Of a DNA stretch of 64,000 nt, positions 1 through 10,660 are shown piece by piece. The DNA is from Cycas panzhihuaensis. Its lineage: Eukaryota > Cycadophyta. The stretch spans positions 139,755,741 through 139,819,740 of the forward strand of contig CM041465.1 of NCBI GenBank assembly GCA_023213395.1, written 5' to 3'. Under the pieces are notes generated by a model. It saw nothing but the letters and a program-made list of their open reading frames with translations, was not told the origin of the DNA and searched no databases. The stretch's first letter is position 1. Every line of letters begins with the position of its first letter. Made by a program: the position numbers and the translations under genes.

Positions 1-689
1 TCATGATCCCATTCCCCTCCTTTAAAGGAAATGGATAACTATAAGTCAACTCATTCATAGCCTCAACACTCTCCTCCTAGACAACAAGCTTAGATCCACT
101 CTTCTCATCCCATATATTTCACCCATAGAGATACTACTACTGTTTTTACTTATGGTAACCTTAATGCCTCTCATGCATCTACTTCTAGTTAAGTGGTTAT
201 GCCTTCACCTAGTTTATGACCTATTTGTTCTTACACCACTAGATTTGCCCCTTCCTGTACTATTTCTTCTACTGCTTAATTACCTCTTCACATGTCATAT
301 ATGATTTCATCTCATGGTGTTAGACCTTTCCCACCATCTCCTAAGGCGTCTAACATGATTCCTACTTTACAACATAATTCTTATACTCACTCCATCCATC
401 CTTATGCTTTAGCTAGGTAATCACAAGCCTTAAGAGTTTCTGATCCTACTTCTTCTTTACACATTCTTAGGCCTACTCCACAAGTTAATCCTTTTACCAC
501 TTTTAATCTAATCTTTCCATAATATCTTATACCCCAAACTAACTCTATCATTAATCATATATCTTGGTTTAATCCCCCCTCTACCTTTCCATCTCATAAT
601 GCTTTGCAACTATAACAATAACAAAAATTATAACAACCTATCGTTTCATCTATTATACATCCATCCTCCTTTCCTCAACGTTCTACTAT
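1..689 (+). other. Leader or gag N-terminal region of element H
   Basis: AT-rich, C/T-rich sequence with no open frame over about 60 codons. In conceptual frames it is Ser/Pro/Thr-rich, like the region upstream of the gag domain in Tat-type elements. No LTR end or primer site is visible, so the element's 5' end lies outside the window. Confidence 0.35.
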
Positions 690-1240
690 GTTGAGGCCAA
701 GGAGGCCTTTTCTTGACTACATGAAGTCTCTATTCCCATGTGAGATCCTTCTATTACCTATGCCTCCTATTCTTCTTGAGTTGCCTAAATTTTTTGGTGA
801 CTCTTCTTAGGATCATACTTCCCATATATAAGCATTTACACTTGCTTCTATAGAGTTTATGCCATACAACTATGTCATGATGTGATTGTTCTTTAAATCA
901 CTTCAAGGTGATGCCTTGAAGGGGTTTTACCATCTCCCCTCAGCTTCCATCCTCTTGTTCCAATAATTAATTGACTCATTTATCAACTACTTTGATGTAG
1001 TGAGACCATTTGAAGTGGGTATTAAATCCCTATTAGCCATCAAGCAAAACCATGATGAGACTTCAAGGGACTTTGTTAGAAGATTTCAAGACCAGGTACA
1101 TGCTTGTCACTCACATCTTGATCATAGCTTACTATTTGATATGTTTACTAATGTGTTAATGCCCCACACACATTTAGAAGTCCTAAAACTTGGTCCTCAA
1201 ACATATAAAGTGATCAATGCTTAGCCCTAGAAACATTTAA
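690..1240 (+). pseudogene. Retrotransposon gag domain, Tat-like (element H)
   Basis: The capsid-like gag packages the element RNA. The best open stretch is 1000-1224, where RDFVRRFQD, LLAIKQNHDE and HLEVLKLGPQ match RDFVRRFHD, LLSLKQGHDE and HVEVLKMGAT in the gag of element A (32.68-33.81 kb, minus strand). Upstream in the same region, LPKFFGDSSQD-like and YFDV segments align to VPKFDGTASQD and YFDV in A. Stops (TAG and TAA where Gln is expected) break the frame. This is a degenerate relative of A's gag, not a functional gene. Confidence 0.75.
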
Positions 1241-2159
1241 AATTTAGGCAGGTATTAAGAAGGTTAGGAAACCTATGTATTCTAAATAAACAATTTAAAC
1301 TACAAAGGCTTCCAATCCATAACCCACTTATAATCACCTAACCTCTTCTATCAGATCATTAGAGCACGTGATCAACAATAAATTATATATTGATAGTCCT
1401 TCTTAGAGCTAGTCTTTCACAACAGACCAAAGTTATTCATCTTATTAAAATAAAGGAGAAACGAGCTCCTCCTCCACCTCCTCCCATCAGAAAGATAAAA
1501 TGGTTCTCATACCATCATACTAATGCACGTGATAGAAGTGAGAGCCATACCATTCAAAACACAACCCAAAACATAGATATCTAACCAAACTACTCTTATA
1601 AGTCATCTTAAGACCAAATGATCCATAAGGATTTGTTGCCTCAACATAACGAGAAAACAAGTGAAGGTGATAAAGGTAAGGAAAAGAGGGTCCAAGATGA
1701 TGAAGGTGAGCCTTCAAGTTCTAATTCATCAAAGAAGGCTACCCCTCCCTCAAACACTCCAACAAAAATATCTAACAATCAATCTCGCCTACCTCTTAAA
1801 GGTGGGGACACCAAGAGAACTATAAACATAGTGGAGATCACAAAGAGCACAGGACTATTTAAATTATTTGATGATTTAATGGTGAGGAATCCTAATTCTT
1901 TATCTCTAATACCCCCCATCCCCCTCCCCTCTCCCCCGGTGGCCATCCCATTAAGTTTAGGTCCATTCCCTCTAGTATTAAGGATGGATCATTCTTTTTG
2001 GTTGAGGAGTTAAAGACTATTCCAATAGGTATATCAGTTGTTGATTTGTTGAAGTATTTCCTTGAGTAATGTTAGCTCTTATTTGATGCATTGGGAGTTC
2101 CTGTGGTAGTTTCTTCACCTACCTCTATGCTTTCTTTCGACCTGGATACCTTGTCTAGT
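1241..2159 (+). pseudogene. Gag C-terminal and linker region (element H)
   Basis: No conserved domain. An open stretch at 1618-2013 encodes a charged segment (KGKEKRVQDDEGEPSSSNSS) then a proline-rich one, typical of the variable gag C-terminus between capsid and protease. The zinc-knuckle-like Cys/His box seen in A's gag was not found here. Confidence 0.4.
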
Positions 2160-2570
2160 CATTCTACCCATATGTTAAATGACATACCTCTATTTTATAT
2201 CAAGATTATGAAGGATGATATCAATATCAAATGAGTTATTATTGATAAGGGATCATTTGTTAATGTAATCCCTCTTCATCTTGTTAATGATTTAGATATT
2301 TCTATTTTAGATCCATGTAAGTGGATTTGCCAAGGGTATGATAAGAATCAGAAAGTACCCTTAGGTTAAGTCACTCTTCCTCTCACATTAGAAGAAAAGA
2401 TAGTTCTTACTAAGCTCACCATTATTGACCTAGACTTAGACTATAATATTCTTTTGGGTAGATCATGGATTCCTAAATATCAGTGATTTGTTCCTCCCTC
2501 TTTGGTGAACTTAGGTTCATCCATGAGGGATAATTAAAAATTGTCAAGTGAATGTGAAAACCTATTAAAC
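2160..2570 (+). pseudogene. Retropepsin (aspartic protease) domain, element H
   Basis: The protease processes the Gag-Pol polyprotein. The frame reads VIIDKGSFVNVIP, corresponding to the usual DTGSSVN.. active-site loop with Thr/Ser changed to Lys, and then NILLGRSWI, the plant gypsy LLGRPW motif near the protease C-terminus. The following SSMRDN segment matches the equivalent part of element A (about 31.9 kb). In-frame stops occur near 2233, 2367 and 2484. Inactive. Confidence 0.75.
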
Positions 2571-3639
2571 AATTAGTTCCTCTTATTGAGACTGTTTTGG
2601 AACCTAGTGAATCCTCAAACTCTTTGGAGTACTTCTTTCAATTACTTGGTTTAGGTTAACACTTTACTATTGAAGCCCCTTATACTCATCTAGAAGTAAA
2701 GGATATGGATTTAATTGAGATTGTCCCTTTGTCATTAAGCTCCCCATCTATTCATATTCCTTCAAACTCAATTGATTGGTCTTCAACTTCTTCTTCTTCT
2801 TTTATTTCTAATGAAGAAATAACTTCTCATTCTATCGTATCTTGTGGAGGTCCATCCCTGACTAGGCTTACTAGCACAAATGCCTTCCCACCTATTTAAG
2901 CTTATTTCTCATAGGTTTTGTGCTTGCCCTCATGGGCAAATGTAGTGGTTCCTCCCATTACCATCCTTTCAGTGACTACTTCTTCGATTTCAGTTATACA
3001 TGATTCATATGTTGATGCTTCCCCATCTTTCTCTCAATCTTCTTTCATTAAGATGTGGTTGAATAAACATGAGAGGAAGATGTTGTTGCATCGACACCTA
3101 GACTGAGAATAAAGGGGTGAAAATATTCACTCACTTGATATAGGATAAAATAATCATAATACCTCTACTAGAGTATGAGAAATTAACTCAATCTCTACTA
3201 TTTCTTTCCCTTCCCATCCTCAAATGGATCATTCTCTATCCTTTCTCATTCTAATATCTTTGTTTGATCAAGAGTGTAGTGTGAATCATCAAGAATTTAA
3301 CCAAACTTTTTCTTTAATTTAGGAGTTGGTTGATAGGCCTATTTTCTTTTCTCATGTTTCTTTAATCATTGAGTTTATTCCAACCTATCCAAACTCTTTG
3401 GTCAATCCTCTTTTATCTTTCAGGTCTCTCTCTCTGTCTACCTTCCAACCTAAAAACCTTCTCCTCATTAATCTCTTCCACTTAGATCATTTTTAAAATG
3501 ACAAGATAATTGTTGAGCATCTAATAGGCTCATCTCCTAGTTCCATCATGGGTATCATAAGTTGGGTGTCTTAAAAGTTATAGTTAATCATTCCCAACCC
3601 TAAGAGTCTACTTCTTTAATAGAGCCTTCCCCTCCTCAT
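2571..3639 (+). other. Protease-RT spacer of element H, no recognisable domain
   Basis: Contains short open stretches (2705-2899, 2918-3106) rich in Ser and Pro. I recognise no domain; the position between protease and RT suggests the variable linker of Tat-type pol. Confidence 0.3.
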
Positions 3640-3840
3640 TTTGAGGAAGTAAATATGATGCTTATGGAATAAATCATTAATATAGACTTAGAGATAGAAG
3701 ATGTTCTTAGAATTATCAAGTTGGGAGCTAGTTGTACCCCCTAAGAGACCACCCATTTTAAGGATCTCTTTCGTGAGTTTTGCTTAGTTTTTATATGGGA
3801 CTATAAAGAAATGCATGGCCTTGATCCCTAAGTCATCATC
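3640..3840 (+). pseudogene. Segment preceding reverse transcriptase (element H)
   Basis: The frame contains INIDLEIEDVLRIIKLGA and, after one stop, LFREFCLVFIWDYKEMHGLD. This matches the region just before RT in plant gypsy pol (the ..FKDVFAWSYEDMPGLD.. type). The RT palm motifs that should follow, including YxDD, are absent, so RT is deleted or replaced between about 3840 and 4860. Confidence 0.65.
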
Positions 3841-4864
3841 ACTCATCCATCCCCTTCACAATAAGGATAAATTATGGCTATGAAACGTTTCCTTTACCAG
3901 CTAAAACTATGGGCAATCCATTCTTCTTTTTGGTTTTTTCTTGCTTTCTATTGAATGTCATTGTGCTTTTATCAGAGATCCTACTCATGATCATGTAAGC
4001 CTTTTGCTCTTTCTAGAATCTATATTGATTATGAGTTCTCTATCACCATATCTAGATCTTATTCTCTTTTGAGTCCTAAACTTAAAGGAGAACTTGGTAT
4101 CCTGGCCTTATTATATTTTTATCCTAGAAAGAGAAACACTTCTATTAGCTTTAGGTATCTAGTCATTAGTTGAGATCATATTTTCATTTGATAGTACTTT
4201 ACCTAGAGGATTCTATTTTGGTCATATATCAGTTATTGTCCTTGACTGTTTTTATTATCCTTGGTTCTGTCTATTTATCTTTTGAAGTGGACACTCATTC
4301 TGCTACCTTTCCTTTACATTTGGAGACACTGTGATTTTGATCTCCTATTTTCCTGTAGTTTAATCCCTAAGGAGATTAGTTTTTTTTTTATTTTATATTC
4401 TGTTAAAAAGGATAAATCCTTGCTATGTTGAGTTAAAGAATTTTATAGTTGGATGATTATGGTTCCCTTCTTATAAAAAAGGGAGAAAATTAGAAGTAAA
4501 AAGAAAAAAAAAAGTACAAAAAAGAAATAGAAAAGAAAGTATATTATTATTGTCCTCTTGTAATCCAAGGCAATTCATGTGACGACTTCATCCCCACCTA
4601 TCTATATGTAGGTTGGATTCATTTGGATAAGTTATTCAGGATTTTCAGATCTAGCTACTTGGATCCACTGTGGACTCAATTATGATAGAACCCTACTTGA
4701 CACCATTTCTAGTATTGATCATAATCATTCTAATTATGTTTCTTCTTTTTCTTCACCATAATCAGAATTAATTTTATTTATTACCATCCCCTTATTAGTT
4801 GATTCATGTACCTTCCTCTATTGATCATACCATATTTAAACTTTGATCTTATTATTCCCATGAC
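3841..4864 (+). other. No RT found where RT is expected (element H)
   Basis: About 1 kb separates the pre-RT segment from RNase H, where an intact element would have an RT domain. It holds T-rich runs and an A/G-rich tract near 4480-4530. I see no YxDD box, so it is a deletion with replacement or a very decayed RT. Confidence 0.4.
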
Positions 4865-5071
4865 ATTGAGTATATTCGATGATGGAGGTAGTAGGGAAAC
4901 CCAAGACTGTCTTCTTTTTCTTGAGTGATTTATGACCAATTAAGAAGTCCTCTCATTTCCATTGAATCTTTTATACCTAGGAAAACTAATAATGAAGCTG
5001 ACTATCTTGCTATTACAGGAGCCTTATCTAATATATCTCACTTTTATTTTAGACCTATTACTATATATATC
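4865..5071 (+). pseudogene. RNase H domain, N-terminal half (element H)
   Basis: RNase H removes the RNA strand during reverse transcription. FDDGGSR followed, after a one-base frameshift, by GNPRL corresponds to the canonical DGGSRGNPG opening, and TNNEADYLAITGALS matches the second catalytic box (TNNEAEYLAL..). The domain stops at 5071, where element I begins, and resumes at 10472. Confidence 0.8.
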
Positions 5072-5498
5072 TGTTGGAGTTAATTGTCATCACTCCACTC
5101 CCACCTTTCCAACTAGGATTATACACCTCATCAACTTCAATTTAGACATGTGATGCTCAACATGTCAAGGTAAGTTAAGGTAAGTTTAATTTTGATTTAT
5201 GTTAAGTTGAGTTAGTTTCATTTGAGTTAAGTTAATATGATTTTATTATTATTTTGAGTTCAGGGGTTGAGGAGTTTCCCTCCTCCCCCAAATTATAAAT
5301 ATTGAGGGGTGTGCAACCCTGGTGTCTTTAGACACCACCCTTATTTGGAAAATTTGTAATGATCACTTCTCATAATGACTTGAATACAATGCTTTCATGT
5401 GTTTATGCTATCATGCTAAATTGATGTATTGATGCAATATTGATTTATAGTTATTTGATATATGTTCTACCCTATTCTTCTACTATATTTTTCCTACA
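5072..5498 (+). repeat. 5' LTR of element I
   Basis: Starts TGTTGGAG and ends CCTACA; 427 bp, the same length as the right copy. It contains a TATA-like box at 5294-5301. Confidence 0.93.
5294..5301 (+). promoter_or_regulatory. Probable TATA box of the element I LTR promoter
   Basis: TATAAATA in the middle of the LTR, preceded by a C-rich stretch, conserved at the same offset in the right LTR (about 10267-10274). Position and sequence fit a Pol II core promoter; no transcript evidence. Confidence 0.5.
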
Positions 5499-5500
5499 TT

Positions 5501-5512
5501 TGGTATCAGAGC
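5501..5512 (+). other. Primer binding site of element I
   Basis: TGGTATCAGAGC, complementary to the 3' end of initiator-Met tRNA as in most plant Copia elements, two bases after the 5' LTR. It sets the element's + orientation. Confidence 0.9.
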
Positions 5513-5516
5513 AGAC

Positions 5517-6300
5517 GATTGCTGATCTGTGAAGTTTTTTGTGAAGAAGAAAAGAAATTTACTCATATTTGAAATAGATTTGCTCACAACAATAAATATT
5601 CAGTTACATTCATGTTTTCTATAAGTTTTTCAGCAGGTTTTGATCATTATTGAGTTATATTAGTGATATAACAAATATTTTTTAGGTTTATTTTTAGATT
5701 TGTGCAGATCTATGCATGATTTCATCAATAAGCCATATTTGCTCAAGTTTTTTTTTCACAGATTTAAGCCATATTTCTTCAGTTCTACATATTTTATCTT
5801 ATATTTCATCATTATTTTAGCAGCAACTTATATATATTCAAGTATTTTCTCATATTTAAGTTTTTTTTTTTTTTTCCAGATCTACAATTTTTATCACATA
5901 TTTGAAAGTTTTCAAGTTTATTAGTCCATTTTATCTGATATTTTTCGCAGATCTGTAAAGAAGATCAACTGCATACAAAAGTTATCAAGTTTTCTTCAAA
6001 GATCTACAATTTTTACTTCATATCTACTATATTTCATTTCAGATCTACTTGTTTCAACAGTTATTTGACCATTTTCTCTGGTATATTCATTTAGATCTGT
6101 AATTTTTTACTATAGATCTGCTATACTTAGGTCAGATCTATAATATTTACACAATATTTTTTCAGATCTACTAGTTCTCACTTCAGATCTGTGATATTTC
6201 ATTTCAGATCTGCTACATTTCATTATAGATCTATATTTTTCATCATATTTTTTTACTATATTTTCAAGTTTTCTACAGATCTATAATCTTTGGCGCATAT
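5517..6300 (+). repeat. Leader with dispersed AGATCT motif repeats
   Basis: The hexamer AGATCT occurs about 14 times in 0.8 kb, usually as (T/C)AGATCT followed by G/A, C/T and an AT-rich run such as ACAATTTTT or GTAATATTT. Spacing is 20-60 bp in the densest part (6040-6300), so this is an irregular, decayed array. It sits in the untranslated leader of element I; function unknown. Confidence 0.6.
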
Positions 6301-6417
6301 TCAGCCATCCGGAGAAGCATATATAATTGATTTGTATATTGGAGAATGCATTGAAAATTTGAAGAAGCCTGCTACGATTACGTTTCTAGGTTCTTCATAT
6401 ATTTTTTTAAATTAAAT

Positions 6418-6441
6418 ACATATATATATATATATATATAT
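6418..6441. repeat. (AT)n microsatellite
   Basis: Uninterrupted AT dinucleotide run followed by a T homopolymer, inside the leader of element I. Confidence 0.9.
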
Positions 6442-6679
6442 TTTTTTTTTGATATATATGCAACTTATTTAAAAATTTTTCAGAATACCTATATATGCAT
6501 GTCATTTGCTTGACTTATTTTTGTCAAAATATTAGAAAATTTCCTGGTTTATTTAAACTCCATTGAATCAAAAACTACTAGTTCATTGTGTTGTTTTGCT
6601 ATAACACAAAATAACTATATGATTCAAATTTCATTTTCTTCAAGTTGTTTTTGTTATTGTTTACAGATTATTTTTGAAA

Positions 6680-7742
6680 CAACTTAAAGCCCACTTACAT
6701 TTGAGGTGCTTTGTCTAGTATGGTATAAAATAAAATAAAATAAAAACTTGATACATTTGTTATACAAAGTAAAGAATGTAGCATATCAACAATTGATGCT
6801 TCTATTGCCAAAATAAGTAGTGTAGATTCAAAAACATTATTTTCATTAGGTACAGCTGTCAGAATTTTTTATTTGTGAAGTTTTAACATTGAACATTTGT
6901 CTTGGAAACTTCCTCTATGCAAGCACTTGTGAAGAGTACAAAAAAAATAAAAATAAAAATTGACAGCTTAATTTTTTTTAACTTCCTTGGGGAGAACCAT
7001 ATTGGCTTTCCAAAATAATACTCTGCCCTTAGTGTTTTCTTCTGAACCAAACATACATCTCCCAAACTGCCAAAACTGCTCTCCATATTAAGTCATTCTT
7101 CCAAGAGCATTGCCCTTTCCTCTTTTTGTTCAGGGGTAGTTGTCCTCAAAGAATCAAATGCCCTCTCAAAACACCACAAGCATGAAGGAGACGCTCTAAA
7201 TTCTGCTCCTGAAGGATTACTGGATCCGGCTCCCATTCAAAATAGATTTTCATTGACAACGTAACAATTTCAGAAAATCGTATGCAGTCTTGAGTAGCCG
7301 CCACCACCGCCAACAACCCCTCTGATAGGAGCATCATAACCACTGCTAACAGGAGTCTCATAGCCAGTGCTTCCATAGCCATAATTAGAATCGGGTACAT
7401 GAGCTTGTGTTTATGCACCACCGCCCTAGTAACCACCCCCTACCATTCCATACCCTGCAGAAATATGAGCAACACCCCCCCACCCAGTTTTGCCCACCAT
7501 AGGAGTAGTACCATAACCACCTGCATAACTAGTAGCTCTGCCCCCATAAGGGCCATTGCCTAGAGCATTCCCATAGCCAGTATCATAAGCCCCACCTGCA
7601 TAGCCTGGGGTAGCACCGTAACCGGGCACATAACCCCCCTTCACGCTTGCTCCATATGCAGTAGTGGTACCATAACCAGAAGCTCCATAGGTGGGAACTG
7701 CACCATAAACAAAATCAAACTATGGGTAGTGACTGCACAGCA
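6680..7742 (-). pseudogene. Captured host-gene fragment: Gly/Tyr-rich C-terminus plus 3' UTR
   Basis: On -, a frame from about 7735 to the stop at 7270-7272 encodes a Gly/Tyr-rich tail with repeated units such as GYGTTTAYG, GGYVPGYGATPGYAGG and SNYGYGSTGYE, ending in SRLHTIF. Two stops (near 7426 and 7411) and one near 7723 interrupt it. Such tails are typical of hnRNP/Musashi-type plant RNA-binding proteins, but no RRM lies in the fragment, so the parent gene is not certain. The following 0.6 kb resembles a 3' UTR. Base composition is less AT-rich than its neighbours. It lies antisense inside element I and looks like transduplicated host sequence. Outer limits are approximate. Confidence 0.65.
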
Positions 7743-8560
7743 ACAGTGCGCCTTTTATTTTTTTCATTTTTTCTATTTTTAGTTTTTAATAAAGTTTTAA
7801 AAAACATAATCATATTATATAAACTTTTCAAATCCAGGGTTATGTAAACCCTAGCCCCCTCTCAACCTCAGCCCTCTAGTCTTATTCATTATCACGTGAC
7901 CATAACTCATCAATAAAAGGGCTAATAAACCCTTTATTCATTTTTTTCCTTTTTATTTTTTTCAAATTTTTATTTTTTATAGGGTTATTGACGAATGTTT
8001 TACTATAACTCCTCCTTGGAGCATCAGTTTCTGAAAAAACTAGTTTCATTAGATCATAAATTTTCTGTAGATCAATTTTAACTGGTCATATGACTGATTG
8101 GTGCTAATTTGACCCCATTTTAGTCAATTTAAAGTCAATTAGTCATTTTTTCAATATTTTTTAAACTTTTTACAAAATCACTTTTTGAACTGATTGTATT
8201 TTATTATTGGGGAACTATTTTCTACCTAGATTTATTCTAAAGTGATCTACATTCAACAAACTTCAGTACCCACCTTTTATTTTATTTTTTAGAATTCATT
8301 TTGACCACTATTTTAATCATCGAATGTGGCATTTTAGTGGTTTTTAGTATTTTTCTTCACATTTTACCCTAAAGGTACCTGTTACTATTTCTACAATAAC
8401 TTTTTTGTTTGACATTCAAATTTAGTTTTGTTAGTTTCATTAAGAATCTGACTCAATTCTCTTCGATCTGATATAGTTTTTTATACATTTTAACGTATTT
8501 TTACTAATTTTCAAATCGCTCAAAGTAGAGGTACTTTATTACTTTAAACCTGCCATTTTT

Positions 8561-8623
<63 letters not shown>

Positions 8624-9257
8624 TTCTCAAAATTTTTTAGCTAAAAGTATCTTAGTAGTCTTATAAATAATATTTAATCATTTCTCAGCATTTTATAAAG
8701 TTTTATTAGCATTTTTATACAATTTTGAGCCCCAGCTCCTGTTAGACCTCAAAAGAAGGCATGTTTCCTTTGGATCATCCAAACTTGACTTATAGGAACC
8801 CGTTTTTAAAATAGTCAGTTCTGTTGGATTCATATTTTATTTATCTTCATACTCATAAAGTTTCACATCATTCTAATATCATTTAGTATATTTTTAAGGC
8901 TGTCAAACTTTAGGTTATCCTTTAACCCTTCTTTTAAAAAGTTTCTTCATACTCTTTATTTTTCAAAGTAAAAAATATATATATTTTTAGTTTCTTCATC
9001 ATTATATACTATCATCAAGGCTAAGGATTTATTATATTGAGAATTTACATTTATTTATTTGAAGAAAATCCAAAAATCAAGGTCTTATTTCAGATTTGTA
9101 TCGTTAAAAGGATATTGGTATATGTTTTCAAAGTTACTTCTATATTCATTATTTCCTTATTGCATTTAGTTCATTTATTTTCAAAAGGTATTACATTTCT
9201 TTTGAAAAGCATATTTGACATCATATTAGACATTATTCATTTATTGACTCTTTTGAT
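7743..9257 (+). other. Non-coding interior of element I
   Basis: AT-rich, with no long frame and no recognisable domain, apart from the microsatellite at 8563-8624. The region occupies the place between leader and gag. Confidence 0.4.
8563..8624. repeat. Compound (CA)n(TA)n microsatellite
   Basis: About 20 CA units run directly into about 11 TA units. The TA part could be a C-to-T decayed continuation of the CA run. Confidence 0.9.
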
Positions 9258-9300
9258 TTGGGAAAATCATACTTTATATGTTCTAAAGTTTTTTATAACA

Positions 9301-9809
9301 TGGCACAATTACCTATATTTGATGGGCAAAATTTTTTAGAATGGTACAAGGTTATGAAAAACTATTTTATTGCACATGATTTATGGAAATATTTGCAAGA
9401 TGACTATGATATTTGTATTAAGGAAAACATTAGAAAGGATAATAAAGCATTCAGATTATTATTTTGCACTATGAATGATGATGTTTTTTCAAAGGTTTAT
9501 GAATTAACAACTTCTAAATCAGTTTGGAATGTATTGATTTCTACTTATGGGGGAGATACCTTCTATATATTTGATGATATTTTTGATGAGTATGTAAGAC
9601 AAGTGACAGAACAGGTGAAGCATAACAACAACACCCATGAAGATTCATATCAAATGCAGGACCAACTTGTTATACAAGTATCTGCTCTTCTATTTGAGGG
9701 GGAGGATGAACCTTATGACATGATGGAGAATGAATATGATATGATAAAAAAGGAATCTTATGATATGACAGTTGTTGATAGCATACAAATTATAAAAGAT
9801 AAAGTTTAA
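9301..9809 (+). pseudogene. Copia gag, N-terminal UBN2/DUF4219-type (element I)
   Basis: Chosen start MAQLPIFDGQNFLEWYKVM fits the Copia gag opening (..FDG.N+..W...M). Further motifs are DLWKYLQDDY, DNKAFRLLFCTMND and SKSVWNVL, the A..WD.L helix region. Upstream in-frame codons (from 9258) give an extra 14 residues that do not fit the family. After about residue 100 the similarity stops and an acidic tail (EGEDEPYDMMENEYDM) leads to a TAA; the RNA-binding half and zinc knuckle are missing. Confidence 0.7.
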
Positions 9810-9869
9810 ATTTAAAATTTTCTCAATATTCCAGTTGACAAAGATAAAGTTACATCTATACATACCTAC

Positions 9870-10044
9870 TTGAATCAAGCATCATTTACTTACAACTTTT
9901 TTAAATTACTTCATGATAAGATATATGTTGCAAGAAGGTTAAAGCATGTTGATGAAGATCAGATTTTTAAAGCTTTTCTCAAGTACAAGTTCCATAAGTT
10001 TAAGGAAAAGATACAAGTGTTCGTGATGATATTAAAGGGGAGAA
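9870..10044 (+). pseudogene. Tail of Copia pol (RNase H C-terminus) and polypurine tract, element I
   Basis: The frame has DEDQIFKAFLKYKFHKFKEKI, the decayed equivalent of the Copia pol end (..DEQ.ADIFTKAL....F..FR.K.G..). It is followed by AAAGGGGAGAA (10034-10044), a polypurine tract abutting the 3' LTR. Since the gag start lies only 60 bp upstream, almost all of pol was lost by internal deletion. Confidence 0.65.
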
Positions 10045-10471
10045 TATTGGAGTTAATCATCATCACTCCACTCCCACCTTTCCAACTAGGATTGCACACC
10101 TCATCAACTTCAATCTAAACATGTAATGCTCAATATGGGAAGGTAAGTTAAGGTCAGTTTAACTTTGATTTATGTTAAGTTGAGTTAGTTTCATTTGAGT
10201 TAAGTTAACATTATTTTATTATTATTTTAAATTCAGGGGTTGAGGAGTTTCCCTCCTCCCCCAAATTATAAATATTGAGGGATGTGCAACCTTGGTGTCT
10301 TTAGACACCACCCTCATTTGGGAAATTTATAATGATCACTTCTAATAATGACTTGAATATAATGCTTTCATGTGTTTATGCTATCATGCTACATTGATGT
10401 ATTGATGCAATATTGATTTATAGTTATTTGATATATGTTCTGCCCTATTTTCCTTCTATATTTTTCCTACA
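10045..10471 (+). repeat. 3' LTR of element I
   Basis: 427 bp, colinear with 5072-5498. It starts TATTGGAG (the TG start mutated G to A) and ends CCTACA, followed by ATATT. Confidence 0.93.
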
Positions 10472-10660
10472 ATATTAACTCTCATGTTATAGTCTATTAG
10501 TTAGTTGGGATGTATCAGGTTCATTCTTCATGACTCCTTCTCCTTCATCATCAAGCTTTATCATTATTGTCCCTTTTTACTTTAGTTACCATTCAGTATA
10601 TACCTCATTTCCTTAACGATGAAGATGATGCTCTTGTTTCCTCTATCTTAGATGATTATT
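10472..10660 (+). pseudogene. RNase H domain, C-terminal half (element H)
   Basis: Continues the RNase H broken at 5071. HHQALSLLS, then TLVTIQYIPHFLNDEDDALVS matches the end of plant gypsy RNase H (..HIPR..N..ADALA..). A stop separates SHVIVY from LVGMYQV. The match shows element I landed inside an older RNase H. Confidence 0.75.

Larger units (their letters stand above)
5072..10471 (+). mobile_element. Element I: deletion-derivative Copia LTR retrotransposon with captured gene fragment
   Basis: Two direct repeats of exactly 427 bp bound the element. The flanks ATATC (5067-5071) and ATATT (10472-10476) are a 5-bp target duplication with one difference. Right after the left LTR is a Met-tRNA-type primer site, and before the right LTR a purine tract, so it runs on +. 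It keeps only the start of a UBN2-type gag and the tail of Copia pol; protease, integrase and RT are missing, so it needed proteins in trans. The LTRs differ at about 30 positions by eye, mostly transitions. Confidence 0.92.

Noticed and set aside
4321-4340. TGGAGACACTGTG as a Tat-type primer site in element H
   Set aside because: It lies inside the pol region, with no LTR end before it; chance similarity.
7146-7436. 96-codon minus frame overlapping the captured gene fragment
   Set aside because: It is an alternative frame of the Gly/Tyr-rich tail running into its 3' UTR; the Gly/Tyr frame is the real one.
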